The notes beneath the pieces are model-generated. The model saw only the letters and a list, made by a program, of their open reading frames with translations, was not told the origin of the DNA and did no database searches. Positions 8,311-17,250 of a stretch of 52,509 nucleotides of DNA are shown here, piece by piece. Each line of letters begins with the position of its first letter. The first letter of the stretch is position 1. Source of the stretch: Fodinicola feengrottensis. GTDB taxonomy: Bacteria > Actinomycetota > Actinomycetes > Mycobacteriales > HKI-0501. A program made the translations under genes and the position numbers. The stretch is taken from NCBI RefSeq assembly GCF_010993775.1, contig NZ_WOTO01000064.1, positions 1 to 52,509 of the forward strand, written 5' to 3'.

Positions 8311-10024
8311 TCAGGCGGACATGCCTGACTCTGTCCAGCGGCGTAGGACCTGCACCTGTTCCTTGCTCCAGGCTCCGTCGCAGGGCATCGATCCACGGCC
8401 CAACTGATCCAGGATCGCCACTCCGTGCTCCTTGACGTCGTCGTACGACCAAAGGTCGAAAGCGAACCTCATCGACTCCCGGTCGCGGGACCGGGAAGAG
8501 CGGTTTGATGTGGGTCTGGAAGCTGACCGTCTCGTCATCGCCGGGCAGTACGACCTCAGGAGTCTCCTCGATGGGCGCGAGCGCTGAGGCACGGAACCGC
8601 GGCTCCGCGTTGCACACCCACCACCAGCGCGGCATCGGCATGTTGGGTGGTGGATGCGCCTCGGACTGGGAGTTCTCGAAAGCGATCCGGGAACCCCATT
8701 CCAAGTACGCCACGAAGGCGGCCCGGAACTCCGCGTCCGCCGGCAGGCCGGCATCCTCGGCGCTTTGCGAAATGAGCTGGACCCACCGGGCGCGTTGTGG
8801 TGCGGTCAGGTTTTTCCCCACATGCTGCGAAATCATCCGGGAATAGCCGCCGTGTTCGGTGCTGTAGAACTTGGGTCCGCCGAAGACCTCACCGAGCCAT
8901 TCGGCGACCCGTTCCGGATGATCGGCCGCCATATTGGCGAAAATCGGTCCCACCAGTGGATCGGACGGCACGTACTTCTCGTAGAAGATCCGGGTCATCC
9001 GCAGCAATGCCGGATATCCGCCGGCCCACTGGAAAAGGGAGACCTCGGCGGCTGGATCGATGACCGGATCGTGGAATCCGACGTAATAATGCATTCCCGA
9101 GCAGAACGGTTTGTTCTGCGAATGGCCGCAACGGCAGAGGCTGTAGTGCTCCCGGGACACTCCGGTGTTGCGCGGTACGTCGACGCCCTCGTCGTCGACC
9201 AGGGGTGTGCCGCCGACGATCCGGTACGGGCCGTCCTCGGTCACCGTGATCGCCGGTTTTCGGGGCTGATCCACCTGTTCCCGAGCTTCCCGGCCGTCGA
9301 TGGCGAAGCTCAATGCGCCGGACGGGCAGTCTCGTACGGCCCGAACGATCTCGTCCATTCGGCCGCCGCTCGGGGTCACGAAAGGTTCGCCGCCGGCATG
9401 AAAAACTCCGGCAAGCCGATCGGTGCAGAGCCCGGAATGCGCGCAGATTCCTCGATTGTCGAAGACCGTGACCTGCTGCCCGACGTACGTGTCGCGCTGG
9501 TTCGGCACCCGCTTGGGATCCTTGGTGTCCTGGAAGTCGACGGTGGCGTGCGTACCGTCGCAGTACGGCTTGTCCGCCGACTGGCCGCACCGGCACAGCG
9601 CCATCAGCGGGCGGACCGGGAGCGGCTCGCCGAGATGGTTCACCACTTTCTCGGCCGCACTGACCAAATATGGTCCCTTGTGGACGAGTTGGATGCCGGC
9701 TGGCCGAGCGGACTGCGCGGCCGCGAGCTCCGGCAGCCGCTCTGGCGGCACCATCGCCTGCAGGGCCGCGGCCGCCTCGACGATCGCGGTCGGCGCTCCC
9801 GGCTCAGCCGCCGCCGCGGTAGCGGCCTGCGCGAGTTCCCACATGCCCGCCTCTGGACTGGTGTAGGTCACTTCGTCAGTGGCATCGGTTTCCCCCAGCG
9901 GACGAATCACCCGGGTCCGGAGCCGCTCCGGCGCGTCCGGAATGGCCTCGATGGGATGTTTCTCAAGATATTGCAGCAGGCTGAGGGCGGCCCGCGCGAT
10001 GTCGATCGACAACTTCTCTGGCAT
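8311..10024 (-). CDS. CDGSH / 4Fe-4S / CDGSH / truncated-hemoglobin fusion protein (one frameshift)
   Basis: A multidomain redox protein of about 570 residues. Residues 1-105 are an alpha-helical region I cannot assign. Residues 137-164 hold a CDGSH iron-sulfur motif (C144, C146, C155, H159). Residues 185-245 resemble the divergent 4Fe-4S mono-cluster (Fer4_19) domain, with CAHSGLC and DCPSGAL (C194, C200, C233). Residues 290-315 are a second CDGSH-like motif (C297, C299, C308, H312) reading CSGMH instead of CDGSH. Residues 329-450 are a truncated globin with candidate proximal His H401. The tail contains THIKPLF and, after an extra C near 8485, FAFDLWSYDDVKEHG and MPCDGAWSKEQVQVL. ATG 10024 follows AGGAG. 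Divergent from the MarR gene at 10075. Domains are confident; function (perhaps NO/O2 or redox stress) is inference. Confidence 0.8.
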
Positions 10025-10060
10025 CTGACACTCCTGCGCTTTCTTGGCTTCGTCGCACCG

Positions 10061-10072
10061 TAAAGTACTTTA
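10061..10072. promoter_or_regulatory. Palindromic operator between the fusion gene and marR
   Basis: TAAAGTACTTTA is a perfect 12-bp palindrome in the 50-bp gap between two divergent start codons and ends 2 bp before the marR GTG. AT-rich palindromes of this size are usual MarR targets. Binding by the adjacent MarR protein is inferred. Confidence 0.65.
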
Positions 10073-10074
10073 AC

Positions 10075-10632
10075 GTGCAGGCAAATCAGTTTGGCGAAGA
10101 AAACGCGTTCGCCCAGAGCGATCACGTCGACCGGGTGCTGGCCCAGTGGGCGCGGCAGTGGCCGGAGCTGGACACCAGCCCGGTGGCGGTGATCGCCCGA
10201 GTCGGACGGGTGCGGGAGTTTTTCGACCGCGGCATGGAAGAGCTGTTTGCCCAGCACGGCCTCACCCGACAGGCATGGGACGTGCTGGCCTGCGTCCGCC
10301 GGGCCGGCAGCCCGTACGAGCTGACGCCCTCGGAACTGAGCGCCGCCCTGATGCGTACGTCCGGAGCGGTGACGCACACGCTGCAGCGGCTCGAGTACGA
10401 CGGGCTGATCGAGCGGGTGGCCAGCGAGACCGACCTGCGCAGCCTGCTCGTACGACTGAGCCCGGCCGGAAAAGCGCTGGTGGATGAGGTCGCGCCGAGG
10501 CATGTGGCCAACGAGAAGCGGATGCTTGCCGCGCTCACGGACGACGAACAGACGGCCTTCGCCGACATGCTTCGCCGACTGCTCCTGTCGTTCGAGGAGG
10601 CCGACTCGGCTGTCCGGCAACGTCGTCGATGA
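10075..10632 (+). CDS. MarR-family transcriptional regulator
   Basis: About 185 residues, intact. The winged helix is clear: LTRQAWDVLACVRRAG, LTPSELSAALMRTSGAVTHT as the helix-turn-helix, LEYDGLIERVASETDLRS and LLVRLSPAGKALVDE as the wing. The long N-terminal helix (residues 15-55) is the dimerisation part. GTG 10075 is the start that lies just after the palindrome at 10061-10072, leaving almost no leader. It is divergent from the CDGSH/globin fusion, which it probably represses. It ends 2 bp from the convergent methyltransferase gene. Ligand unknown. Confidence 0.92.
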   Translation: MQANQFGEENAFAQSDHVDRVLAQWARQWPELDTSPVAVIARVGRVREFFDRGMEELFAQHGLTRQAWDVLACVRRAGSPYELTPSELSAALMRTSGAVTHTLQRLEYDGLIERVASETDLRSLLVRLSPAGKALVDEVAPRHVANEKRMLAALTDDEQTAFADMLRRLLLSFEEADSAVRQRRR

Positions 10633-10634
10633 TC

Positions 10635-11279
10635 TTAAGGAGCCGGGTTGGTGGCGAGTACGCACGCGACCGGCGGGTTGAGGTCAAGCGTTTCGACCCG
10701 GAGGTGGGTGAAACCAGCCTGGGTGAGCAGGTTCTGAAGCTCCTGGCTGGCTCGGACTGTGGCGTCGCGGGTGGCGCCGGGACAGCGAGGCTGGCTGACG
10801 AGCGCGATCCGTCCGCCCGGTCGGAGCAGCCGGCGCAGCTCGCGAAGTCGCTCCACCGGGTCGGGCCAGAATCCGACGGAGTTGACGGCGAGGATGACAT
10901 CGAGCGGATCGCTGAAGGCCGGCACCTGCTCCACGGAGGCTTGCGTGAGGTGTACGCGGTTGGCGCGTAGGGCGGCGGAGTTGCGCCGGCCGGCGTGCCG
11001 AACCATGGCTTGCGAGTGGTCGATGCCGAAAACGTGACCTTCGGTGGCGCGGCCGGCGAACGCGGCGATGGCGATGCCGGGACCGAAGCCGATTTCAAGG
11101 ACCCGGTCGGTCGGCCGTACGTCCAGCAACGACACCGCCCAGAGGTTGCGTCGCCGGTTGGAGGGGCGAAGAGCGAACATCCAGCCGTTCGCCCACCCGA
11201 CGATGCCCCGGGGATGATGGGCCTGGCGTACCAAATATCTGATCGCGCGTTGCTTCAGAGCTGTCCTTGTGGTTGGCAT
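10635..11279 (-). CDS. Class I SAM-dependent methyltransferase
   Basis: VLEIGFGPGIAIAAFA is the SAM-binding motif I, VFGIDHSQAMVRHA holds the acidic ribose-binding residue, and LRRLLRPGGRIALVSQP is the later strand of the Rossmann-like fold. 214 residues, intact, no signal or membrane segment. The N-terminus (RYLVRQAHHPRGIVGWANGW) is typical of small actinobacterial Methyltransf_11 proteins of unknown substrate. Divergent from the MerR gene at 11317, with a palindrome between them that may control both. Confidence 0.88.
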   Translation of the reverse strand: MPTTRTALKQRAIRYLVRQAHHPRGIVGWANGWMFALRPSNRRRNLWAVSLLDVRPTDRVLEIGFGPGIAIAAFAGRATEGHVFGIDHSQAMVRHAGRRNSAALRANRVHLTQASVEQVPAFSDPLDVILAVNSVGFWPDPVERLRELRRLLRPGGRIALVSQPRCPGATRDATVRASQELQNLLTQAGFTHLRVETLDLNPPVACVLATNPAP

Positions 11280-11294
11280 GATCGCCAGTCAAGG

Positions 11295-11314
11295 ACTTCA
11301 AGTACGCTTGAAGT
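11295..11314. promoter_or_regulatory. MerR-type palindrome between methyltransferase and merR
   Basis: Arms ACTTCAAG and CTTGAAGT are perfect and separated by TACG. The site lies between two divergent starts and 2 bp before the merR ATG. It looks like MerR/SoxR-class operators, which normally lie inside a long-spacer promoter. Inference. Confidence 0.6.
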
Positions 11315-11316
11315 CA

Positions 11317-11755
11317 ATGAGTGACCAGCTGACGATCGGTGAGCTGGCGCGCCGTACCGGCGTCGCCACGTCCGCTCTGCGCTATTGGGAGGAGCTGGGC
11401 CTGTTGCCGGCGCCGGCCCGGGTCTCGGGCCAACGCCGTTATCCGTCATCGGCGGTGGGGCTGGTCAGGGTGGTTTTGGCGCTCCGCATGTGTCGGCTTC
11501 ACCTTGCGGGAAATCGAGGGGTTCATCGCGTCTCGCTCACTGGTCGGCGAGGGTTGGCGGGAGCTGTACGAGCGCAAGCTCGGCGAGCTGGATCAACGGA
11601 TCGCCCAGGCTCAGGTGGCCCGTACGGCGATCGCCCACGGGTTGGCCTGCCCGCACACGGACGTCCTCGAGTGCGCCAACTTCGCCGGCGGAGTCGCGGC
11701 GCTCCTCGCGGGATCTTCTCTCGAAGAGGCTCATGCGCGGATCCATTCGCACTGA
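11317..11755 (+). CDS. MerR-family transcriptional regulator (one frameshift)
   Basis: SDQLTIGELARRTGVATSA followed by LRYWEELGLLPAPAR and QRRYPSSAVGLVRVVLALRM is the MerR DNA-binding head. An extra base near 11493 breaks the frame; after it GFTLREIEGFIAS and the coiled dimerisation helix ERKLGELDQRIAQAQVART continue to CPHTDVLECANF near the end. About 145 residues when repaired. The two C-terminal cysteines do not form the SoxR CxxCxC cluster, so an iron-sulfur sensor is not supported. ATG 11317 sits immediately after the palindrome at 11295-11314. Probably controls the divergent methyltransferase. Confidence 0.88.
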
Positions 11756-11807
11756 CCTCAGCGCTCCGCCTGTCATGCAAGCGCCGGCGATCGGACGAGG
11801 CTGTCGT

Positions 11808-12371
11808 TCACTGCCCGAGAGTGCGGTAGCGCAGGTGTACGACACCGTTTCGGAATCGGCGCTCATCGAGGAGCTCAAAGTCGGTGCGCATGCCGGTCGG
11901 CAGCCCTGGCTTGCCGCCGCCGACGACAACAGGCAAAACGAACAGCTGGCACTCGTCGACCAGCCCGGCCTTGAAAGCCTGCGTCGCGAGGTCGGCACCT
12001 CCGATGGTGAGATCGCTGCTGGCCGTGGCCTTCAGCTCAGCCACCGCGGCGGGGTCGAAACGGCGTTCGATTCGGGTGTCGGCTGTTGACACCTCGGCGA
12101 GCCTCGTGGAGAACACGACCTTGCTCGCCGCCTGCCAGGCACTCGAGAAGTCGGCCATGAGGTCGGACTGCGCGGCCAGCGCGGCGTCGGTCTCCCAGAC
12201 GGCCATTGCCTCGTACAGGCGCCGCCCGTAGAGAAACGTGCCCACGGACCGCAGGAGGTCGGTGTGGAACGCGAATACCTCGTCGTCCATGGGGAACCAG
12301 TCGAACGCGCCGCGTTCGTCCTCGATGTAGCCGTCAAGCGACACATTCGTCGCGTAAATCAGCTTTGCCAT
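11808..12371 (-). CDS. Dihydrofolate reductase family protein (RibD C-terminal type)
   Basis: 187 residues, intact. MAKLIYATNVSLDGYIED, FHTDLLRSVGTFLYGRRLYEAM, KVVFSTRLAEV, DLTIGGADLATQAFKAGLVDE and LPVVVGGGKPGLP follow the RibD_C/YyaP-like fold that binds NADPH. Such stand-alone proteins are common in actinobacteria; very few have a known substrate, and a role in folate or riboflavin synthesis should not be assumed. Third gene of an apparent arsR / AHSA1 / ribD_C operon, starting 4 bp after the AHSA1 stop. Confidence 0.85.
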   Translation of the reverse strand: MAKLIYATNVSLDGYIEDERGAFDWFPMDDEVFAFHTDLLRSVGTFLYGRRLYEAMAVWETDAALAAQSDLMADFSSAWQAASKVVFSTRLAEVSTADTRIERRFDPAAVAELKATASSDLTIGGADLATQAFKAGLVDECQLFVLPVVVGGGKPGLPTGMRTDFELLDERRFRNGVVHLRYRTLGQ

Positions 12372-12375
12372 GCCT

Positions 12376-12848
12376 CTACCTCTCGATGATTAGCAGTAAC
12401 AGCCTGGCGTCCAGCTTGGTGAACGCCTGGCGCCAGCCCTCCTCGCTGGGGCGCGCCAGATGTTCGGGGAGCCACTGGCGGATCTCCAGTCGCGTCCGTC
12501 CGTCTGCCTCGTCGTGGAACTCGACCCGCAGTCTCGTCTCGAACGGCTCGACGCCCTCCTGGAGCCGGCCCTTGACGTGCATGACGCCTTCGAGTAGTTC
12601 GCCGTCGGCGACGTCGGTGAGGTCGACGTGGATGTGCACGCGAAGCTCGGGTTGGGCCGCGTTGACCTCCGTCCACCGTTGGAAGCCACCGGGGCGTACG
12701 TCGAACTCGATCTCGTCGCGCGGCAGTGAGTTGCCGATCGGGCCCCACCACGCCGCCAAGTGGTCGGGGTCGGTGAAGGCTCGGTAGACGAGTTCCCGCG
12801 GCGCGTCGAACACACGCGAGATGACGAGCTGCGGAGTTTCCGTTTCAT
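12376..12848 (-). CDS. SRPBCC / AHSA1-like protein (frameshift at start)
   Basis: QLVISRVFDAPRELVYRAFTDPDHLAAWWGP is the AHSA1/CalC opening of a START-like fold, and EEGWRQAFTKLDARL is the usual C-terminal helix. About 157 residues. The ATG at 12848 overlaps the arsR stop (ATGA), but one A seems missing from the following A-run; adding it gives MKTETPQLVI in frame with the body. Proteins of this kind with an ArsR partner are widespread; their ligand is generally unknown. Middle gene of the arsR operon. Confidence 0.83.
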
Positions 12849-13221
12849 TCGTGCTCCCTGGGGTCGTCGACCAGCCGGTCCGTTGCCCGTGCGGCGGCCT
12901 GCACCGCAGCGAGGTGGGCATCGAGGCGGGTGAGGGACGAGTCCCAGAACCGCCGGTAGCGCTCGATCCAGTCGGCCGCCTCGCGTAGCGGGGCAGCCTC
13001 GAGGCGGCTCGCGCGCCACTTGCCCGACCGCGAACGCGAGATGAGCGCGCGGCGCGCTCGAGCACTTTCAGGTGCCGTGACACCGCCGGCATCGAGATCG
13101 ACAGAGGAGCGGTGAGCTCGGTGACCGTGGCGTCGCGTGCGGCCAACTCGGCGATGATCGCCCGTCGAGTCGGGTCGGACAGCGCCGAGAACACCGCACT
13201 GAGCTGATCGGTGCCAGCCAT
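12845..13221 (-). CDS. ArsR-family transcriptional regulator (one frameshift)
   Basis: LSAVFSALSDPTRRAIIAEL, DATVTELTAPLSISMPAVSRH and LKVLERA form the ArsR winged helix. An extra CG in the GCGCGC run near 13055 breaks the frame; removing it gives LERAALISRSRSGKWRASRLE, then WIERYRRFWDSSLTRLDAHL. No metal-binding cysteine motif is visible, so it is the AHSA1-associated subtype, not a metal sensor. ATG 13221 is preferred over 13236 because GAAGGGG lies 6 nt upstream. First gene of the operon with AHSA1 and RibD_C, likely autorepressed at 13236-13253. Confidence 0.85.
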
Positions 13222-13235
13222 CGCAAGCCCCTTCA

Positions 13236-13253
13236 CTTAACCAACGTGTTAAG
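13236..13253. promoter_or_regulatory. ArsR operator palindrome
   Basis: CTTAAC and GTTAAG are perfect 6-bp arms around CAACGT, 15 bp upstream of the arsR ATG on the minus strand. Position and symmetry fit an ArsR autoregulatory operator. Inferred. Confidence 0.6.
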
Positions 13254-13328
13254 CGTATGGAAACCCGAGTGCCGTTGTCAACGGATGAGCCGCCATCCGG
13301 ACCGACCCCGTCACCTAAACTCAGAGTG

Positions 13329-13400
13329 ATGGACACCGATGCGGCGGACAACCTGCGAGCCGCGCTCGTCGATGACCTGTGGTCGTCAGCTGGCCTTCCC
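13329..13400 (+). pseudogene. Possible remnant of a methyltransferase N-terminus
   Basis: An ATG at 13329 opens MDTDAADNLRAALVDDLWSS, which resembles the first residues of isoaspartyl/FxLD-type methyltransferases. The similarity ends within about 25 codons as the reading runs into the 3' end of ureD on the other strand. No full gene can follow. It may be a truncated relic or chance; the call is weak. Confidence 0.25.
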
Positions 13401-13444
13401 ACCTTCGGCCCGGGTACGAGGTCTTTCAGGTCGACTGACGAGCC

Positions 13445-14153
13445 TCATTTCGCGCAGCGCGCGGCGGTGATGGCGTCCGGCGCGAGGACAGTGAGCAGCG
13501 AACCGCCGGCCGCCAGGGGTACCAGCGACCACCAGTCGCCAGACACCGCCTCGACCGGATCGTTTTCTCCACAGCGAAACTCGGTGACCAGCACCCGGCG
13601 GCCGGCGACGACGGCCACGCTCGCGTCCAAGACCGGATCGCCGAGCGCGATCTCCTGATGCAGCATCGGCTGGCCGTCCCGACGGACCCGGAGGCTGGTG
13701 TCGAGGCGGCCGGAGGCCTCGCCGGCGCGGCCCAGCACCACCGTGTCCGCGAGCCGCAGCCGGGCGTCCCCGGCCAGGTCGGCGACAACCTCGGCCTGGT
13801 GGTGCGCCCGAGCCGTCACCACGGTCGGTTCCGGCTGATAGTCGAGCTCGCCGCCGGCTTCGACCTGCAGGCGGAGCCTCGTACGGCTGCACCCTGCGTG
13901 CTGCCCAGGCAACGCGACGCTTTGCCGCACCCCCACGTATCCGTAGCCGGGCGCCGGGCCCGACCCGCACAGTCACGGTCAGGTCGTCGCCGCCCAGCGG
14001 TGCGGCGCCGGAACCGACCAGATGGACGACGGCCGCTCCAGATTCCGGCCGGCGGCGGGGGAGCAGCGTGATCGGGGCGGCCGACCGCAGGGTGCGCAGG
14101 ATCGTACGACCGGAAGCATCCAGCTCCGCGTGCACGTACGCCTCGGCCTTCAC
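13445..14153 (-). CDS. ureD: Urease accessory protein UreD (one frameshift)
   Basis: UreD (UreH) forms the UreG-UreF-UreD complex that delivers nickel to apo-urease. VKAEAYVHAELDASGRTIL, PITLLPRRRP, LTVTVRVGPGARLRIR, VALPGQHAGCSRTRL, LDYQPEPTVVTARAHHQAEV and RLADTVVLGRAGEASG match actinobacterial UreD. The G5 run near 13930 carries an extra base; removal gives RIRGVRQSVALPGQHAG. About 235 residues. Start GTG 14153 overlaps the ureG stop (GTGA) and follows AGAGG. Last gene of the urease operon. Confidence 0.88.
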
Positions 14154-14839
14154 CCTCTTCGGACCGCCAGTTGCCCGCTGACCCATGCATACACGTCGTC
14201 GGCCCCAGGGGTGCGTACGAGCGACTGCGCGATCACCGGGAGCTCGCCGCGCATCCGATGGGCGTCCGAAGTCATCACGTCCAGGTCCGCTCCGACCAGC
14301 GGCGCGAGGTCGGTTTTGTTGATGACCAACAGATCCGCGGTGGTCACGCCCGGGCCACCCTTGCGTGGCACCTTGTCACCGCCGGCCACGTCGACGACGA
14401 AGATCTGGCTGTCCACCAGCCCCCGGCTGAACACCGCCGTCAGGTTGTCGCCGCCGCTCTCGATCAGGATCAGCCGCAGGCCCGGGAAATGTCGCTCGAG
14501 CCGGTCCACCGCGTCCAGGTTCGCGGTGATGTCGTCCCTGATCGCCGTGTGCGGACAGCAGCCGGTCTGCACGGCCTCGATCCGGTCCACCTCCAGAACG
14601 CCGGCCCGGCGCAGAAAATCCGCGTCCTCAGTCGTGTAGATGTCGTTCGTCACCACGGCGAGTTCCACCGAGTCGCCGAGCGCCCGGCAGAGCGCCGCCA
14701 CCAGCGCGGTCTTGCCGCTGCCTACCGGGCCGCCGATGCCGATCCGGTAGGCGCGGCCTCCCGTCGGGCTGGCGTCGTGATGGTCGTGATCGGCCACCGT
14801 GGGGTCGAAGTTGATCGGATGGGTGTGGTCAGCTGGCAA
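14150..14839 (-). CDS. ureG: Urease accessory GTPase UreG
   Basis: A SIMIBI-class GTPase that drives nickel insertion. GIGGPVGSGKTALVAALCRAL is the P-loop, VVTNDIYTTEDADFL the switch region, TGCCPHTAIRDD the nickel-binding CPH motif, LILIESGGDNLTA and VVDVAGGDKVPRKGGPG later motifs, and VINKTDLA the NKxD base-specificity motif. The N-terminal HTHPINFDPTVADHDHHD is His-rich, as in many UreG. Intact. TTG 14839 is chosen because GGAGGTG precedes it and it gives LPADHTHPINF; it overlaps the ureF end by 11 bp. Confidence 0.93.
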   Translation of the reverse strand: MPADHTHPINFDPTVADHDHHDASPTGGRAYRIGIGGPVGSGKTALVAALCRALGDSVELAVVTNDIYTTEDADFLRRAGVLEVDRIEAVQTGCCPHTAIRDDITANLDAVDRLERHFPGLRLILIESGGDNLTAVFSRGLVDSQIFVVDVAGGDKVPRKGGPGVTTADLLVINKTDLAPLVGADLDVMTSDAHRMRGELPVIAQSLVRTPGADDVYAWVSGQLAVRRG

Positions 14840-15512
14840 AAAGACGCACCTCCGCGCGGTGATGCCGGTGCTGGGCCTCGGCCAGCAGGTCGAGGCCGGG
14901 CCCGCCCGGAGCCGGCAGGTCGCCGGGCGCCATGGTCCGGTTTTTTGGCCGCAGTCACCGCGATTTCCTGGATGCGTGGGGAAAGCGCGACCACCGTCGC
15001 GTTGACCGCGAACGGATCCAGGCCAAGCAGTCGTACGGCCGCGCTGGCCGGCCCGCTGACCGCCAGGTAAGCGGCCGCGAGGGCGGCGTCTTGTGGCTCG
15101 GCGCCGGCGATCCCAGCCAGCGCGCCCAGCACGATCGGGTGATGTGGTTCGGGGGTCGCGGCCAACAGTGCCTCCAGGATCGGCGACGGCCAACCGGCCC
15201 GGCCGGCGCGTACGGTCGCACGGCCCTGCGCTCTGGAAGCGGCCCGCTGGGCCGGTGATGGCGTACGCGCATCGTACTCGCCGTCGAGTTCCAGCCATCT
15301 GTCCACTGTGGACAAGGCGTCGGATGTTGCCACCGCGGCGAAAGTCGCAGCCAGCGCACCCGCGGTGGCCAGCCGGCCGGTCAGAAATCCGGCAAGGTCT
15401 TCGACCGTACGAACCAATCCTCGGGCGGCCGCTTCTTCCAGGCCGCCGGAATGGACGTGTCCGCCACCCGGAAAGCGGGAGTCGGCCAGCACAAGCGCGC
15501 GGTCACGTCCAT
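14829..15512 (-). CDS. ureF: Urease accessory protein UreF (two frameshifts)
   Basis: An all-helical nickel-delivery partner of UreG and UreD. LADSRFPGGGHVHSGGLEEA is the UreF N-terminal signature, LDGEYDARTPSPAQRAASRAQG the middle, and LGLDPFAVNATVVAL the late helix. ATG 15512 is separated from the body by a CG expansion in ACCGCGCGCTT; removing CG gives MDVTALVLADSRFPGGGH. A second break at the A6 run near 14940 (one A too many) restores TMAPGDLPAPGGPGLDLLAEA and the ending EVRLFAS. About 227 residues. Follows ureC by about 10 bp. Confidence 0.88.
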
Positions 15513-15521
15513 TGTGGACAC

Positions 15522-17250
15522 TCAGAACAGGAAGTAGCGCTGCGCCATCGGCAGCTCGTCGGCCGGCATCGGCTCCACCAGCTCGCCGTCGATGTGGACG
15601 GCGAAACTGTCCGGGTCCACGCGTACGTCCGGGCGGGCGTCGTTGAGCACCATGTCCGCCTTGCCGCAGGCCCTGGTGTTCGCCACCGCGACCACCGGGC
15701 TGGCGAGTTCGTACCGCTCGGCCACCTTCGCCTCGACCGCCTCCGGCGCGACGAAGTGCAGGCTGCTCGCGGCCGCGACTTTTGGTGCAGCACCGTACAT
15801 CGGGCGAGCGAAGACCGGCTGCGGAGTCGGAATGGAGGCGTTCGCGTCGCCCATGGCCGCGTACGCGATGAAGCCGCCTTTGAGGACCACGTGCGGCCGG
15901 ATGCCAAAGAACTTCGGCTCCCACAGGACGAGGTCGGCGAGCTTGCCGACCTCAACGGACCCGATCTCGGCGTCGATGCCGTGCGCGATCGCCGGGTTGT
16001 TGGTGTATTTGGCGACATAGCGACGAGCCCGCAGATTGTCGGCCGCGCCATCGCCCGGCAACGACCCGCGACGGCGTTTCATCGCGTGCGCGGTCTGCCA
16101 CGTACGAATGATCACCTCACCGATCCGGCCCATCGCCTGTGAATCCGAACTGATCATGGAGATCGCGCCGAGGTCGTGCAGGATGTCCTCGGCCGCGATG
16201 GTGGTCGGCCGGATCCGGCTCTCGGCGAAGGCCAGGTCCTCTGGAACCGACGGGTTCAGATGGTGGCAGACGATCAGCATGTCCAGATGTTCGTCGATCG
16301 TGTTCACCGTGTGCGGCCGGGTCGGGTTCGTCGACGACGGCAGGATATTTGGCAGTGACACCACCGAAATGATGTCCGGCGCGTGCCCGCCGCCGGCGCC
16401 TTCGGTGTGGTACGCGTTGATGGACCGGCCGCCGATCGCGTCCACAGTGGACTCGACGAAACCGGCCTCGTTCAAGGTGTCGGTGTGGATGGCGACCGAC
16501 CTGTACGTACGCCCGACTCGTCCGCCACCGTCAGACAGGCGTCGATCGCGGCCGGCGTGGTGCCCCAGTCCTCGTGCAGCTTGAAACCGCCGGCACCGGC
16601 CCGCAACTGCTCCCGCAAAGCGTCCTTGCGGACGGTGTTTCCCTTGCCCAGCAACAGGACATTGACCGGCTGGTCGTCCATCGCGGCCAGCATCCGGCGC
16701 AAGTTCCACGCGCCCGGCGTGACAGTGGTCGCCTTCGTACCCTCCGCCGGCCCGGTGCCGCCGCCGATCAGCGTCGTCAGGCCGGCGGCCAGCGCGGTGT
16801 CGGTCAGCTGCGGACAAATGAAGTGCACGTGGCAGTCGATGCCGCCGGCGGTGAGGATCTTTCCGTTGCCAGCCAGCACTTCGGTGCTCGGACCGATCAC
16901 CAACGCCGGATCGACGCCGTCCATGATGTCCGGGTTCCCGGCCTTCCCGATCCCGACGATCCGGCCGTCCCTTACCCCGATGTCGGCCTTCACCACGCCC
17001 CCCAATGATCGAGGATGACCGCACCAGTGATCACCAGGTCAGGCGCGCCCTCGGCGCGGGTCGCCAGGCCCTGGCCCATCGACTCGCGGATCACCTTGCC
17101 GCCTCCGAACAGCACCTCGTCGCCGGACCCGGCCAGGCCCTGGCTCGCGTCCCGGGTGACCTCGATCAGCAGGTTCGTGTCGGCCAGCCGGATGCGGTCT
17201 CCGGTGGTCGGCCCGAACAGCTCGGCATAGCGGTCCCGGCTGATCGTCAT
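15522..17250 (-). CDS. ureC: Urease alpha subunit UreC (two frameshifts)
   Basis: The catalytic subunit that hydrolyses urea to ammonia and carbamate at a di-nickel centre. ISRDRYAELFGPTTGDRIRL is the canonical N-terminus. GGIDCHVHFICPQ gives the HxH nickel ligands, GAGGFKLHEDWG the Lys that is carbamylated, AYHTEGAGGGHAPDI the active-site His, and MLIVCHHLNPSVPEDLAF the flap Cys and His. About 572 residues. Breaks: a G6 run near 17000 (two extra Gs; repaired DHWGVVKADIGV), and 16494-16510, where GACCGACC and GTACGTAC are tandem 4-bp duplications that add 8 bp to a region of fixed length in ureases (repaired GVQVAIHTDTLNE). Confidence 0.95.

Noticed and set aside
8654..10063. Long open frame (about 469 codons) opposite the CDGSH/globin gene
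   Set aside because: It has no recognisable motif and its composition follows the codon bias of the minus-strand gene; a shadow of high-GC coding DNA.
11317..11755. SoxR identity for the MerR protein
   Set aside because: It lacks the CxxCxC iron-sulfur cluster motif despite a SoxR-like operator.
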